A stretch of DNA of 5,563 bases. Source: an uncultured Oscillochloris sp. Lineage in GTDB: Bacteria > Chloroflexota > Chloroflexia > Chloroflexales > Chloroflexaceae. This document shows, one piece after another, positions 5,340 to 5,563 of this stretch. A program made the translations under genes and the position numbers. The stretch lies in the NCBI GenBank assembly GCA_903877345.1, contig CAIRDL010001046.1, forward strand, positions 1 through 5,563, given 5' to 3'. Below the pieces are notes generated by a model, which had not been told where the DNA came from, made no database searches, and saw only the letters and a program-made list of their open reading frames with translations. Each line of letters starts with the position of its first letter. Position 1 is the first letter of the stretch.

Positions 5340-5513
5340 ATGGATTTCTTTTTTGAACTTCACCACGATCTACCCCGCGAAGGGCCGGGCGATTCTGTTT
5401 CGACGGGCAAGGCGCTCGCGCTCATCACCGCTTTGCCCGCCTGCCCAGCGATTCTCGATGTTGGCTGTGGCCCAGGGATAGGGAAGCGGATCTTTTTAAT
5501 TATCCCGCCGTGA
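5340..5513 (+). pseudogene. Truncated class I SAM-dependent methyltransferase (N-terminus only)
   Basis: From the ATG at 5340 the first 46 codons read like the start of a small-molecule methyltransferase: 'MDFFFELHHDLPREGPGDS', a helix, then the SAM-binding motif I 'ILDVGCGPG' at residues 38-46. Immediately after this glycine (5475-5477) the reading frame leaves the family: 11 unrelated residues ('IGKRIFLIIPP') and a TGA at 5511-5513, where the 7-bp array begins. A normal protein of this kind is well over 150 residues, so most of the Rossmann fold is missing. An in-frame ATG at 5322 would add six residues; neither start has a clear ribosome-binding site. The gene follows the hydrolase by 61 bp on the same strand. 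Either the gene was broken by the repeat-bearing DNA, or the sequence end is an assembly artefact. Confidence 0.75.
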
Positions 5514-5563
5514 CTCGTGACTCGTGACTCGTGACTCGTGACTCGTGACTCGTGACTCGTGAC
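5510..5563. repeat. 7-bp tandem array of GTGACTC, at least 7.7 copies, cut by the window edge
   Basis: Seven perfect units and five further bases run to the last base of the window, so the true length is unknown. The units are identical, which points to recent slippage expansion or to an assembly that stopped in a repeat. Heptanucleotide arrays of this type (short tandemly repeated repetitive sequences) are known from cyanobacteria and I believe they occur in filamentous Chloroflexota too. Confidence 0.95.

Overview
The window looks like a piece of a GC-rich bacterial genome, most likely Chloroflexota (class Chloroflexia, filamentous relatives of Chloroflexus, Roseiflexus or Kouleothrix). This rests on protein style rather than a marker gene. 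Three features point that way: the secreted VCBS protein with its 'FGQSDNVVVRLVAYP ... FPFRVRGTQV' segment, the tandem 'ETG..C / FGLPI.D / QWFER.R.ELHPE' repeats, and the short repeats between genes. No rRNA, tRNA, CRISPR or complete mobile element is visible. Both ends cut through genes or repeats, so this may be a whole short contig.

Layout. (1) 1-1617, minus strand: the first 539 codons of a large exported protein that runs off the left edge. It has a signal peptide, two VCBS/FG-GAP calcium-loop repeats, and a LamG-like jellyroll that seems to be inserted into another beta-rich domain. (2) 1618-2884: about 1.27 kb between divergent genes with no convincing intact gene. It is full of small repeats and stem-loops: a perfect 20-bp inverted repeat, a second inverted repeat around an 8-bp tandem repeat, a perfect 16-bp hairpin, 7-bp and 5-bp tandem repeats, a possible gene-end remnant, a promoter candidate, and three spaced copies of a 15-bp element in front of the next gene. 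(3) 2885-4351, plus strand: an exported protein with two copies of an uncharacterised repeat followed by a sulfatase-modifying-factor (FGE-sulfatase) domain. The two catalytic cysteines of true formylglycine-generating enzymes are replaced by Trp and Thr. (4) 4400-5278, plus strand: a metallo-beta-lactamase-fold hydrolase with all metal ligands, 48 bp downstream and probably co-transcribed. (5) 5340-5513, plus strand: the first 46 codons of a class I SAM-dependent methyltransferase, broken just after motif I. (6) 5510-5563: a 7-bp tandem array running off the right edge.

How they work together: the two flanking secreted proteins both look like adhesion, recognition or scaffold proteins of the cell surface. 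The hydrolase and methyltransferase look cytoplasmic and are not obviously linked to them. The most interesting points are the cysteine-less FGE-fold protein with its novel N-terminal repeats (a surface binding protein, conceivably of diversity-generating-retroelement target type), the nested LamG domain, and the dense, varied repeat content of the intergenic region and right edge.
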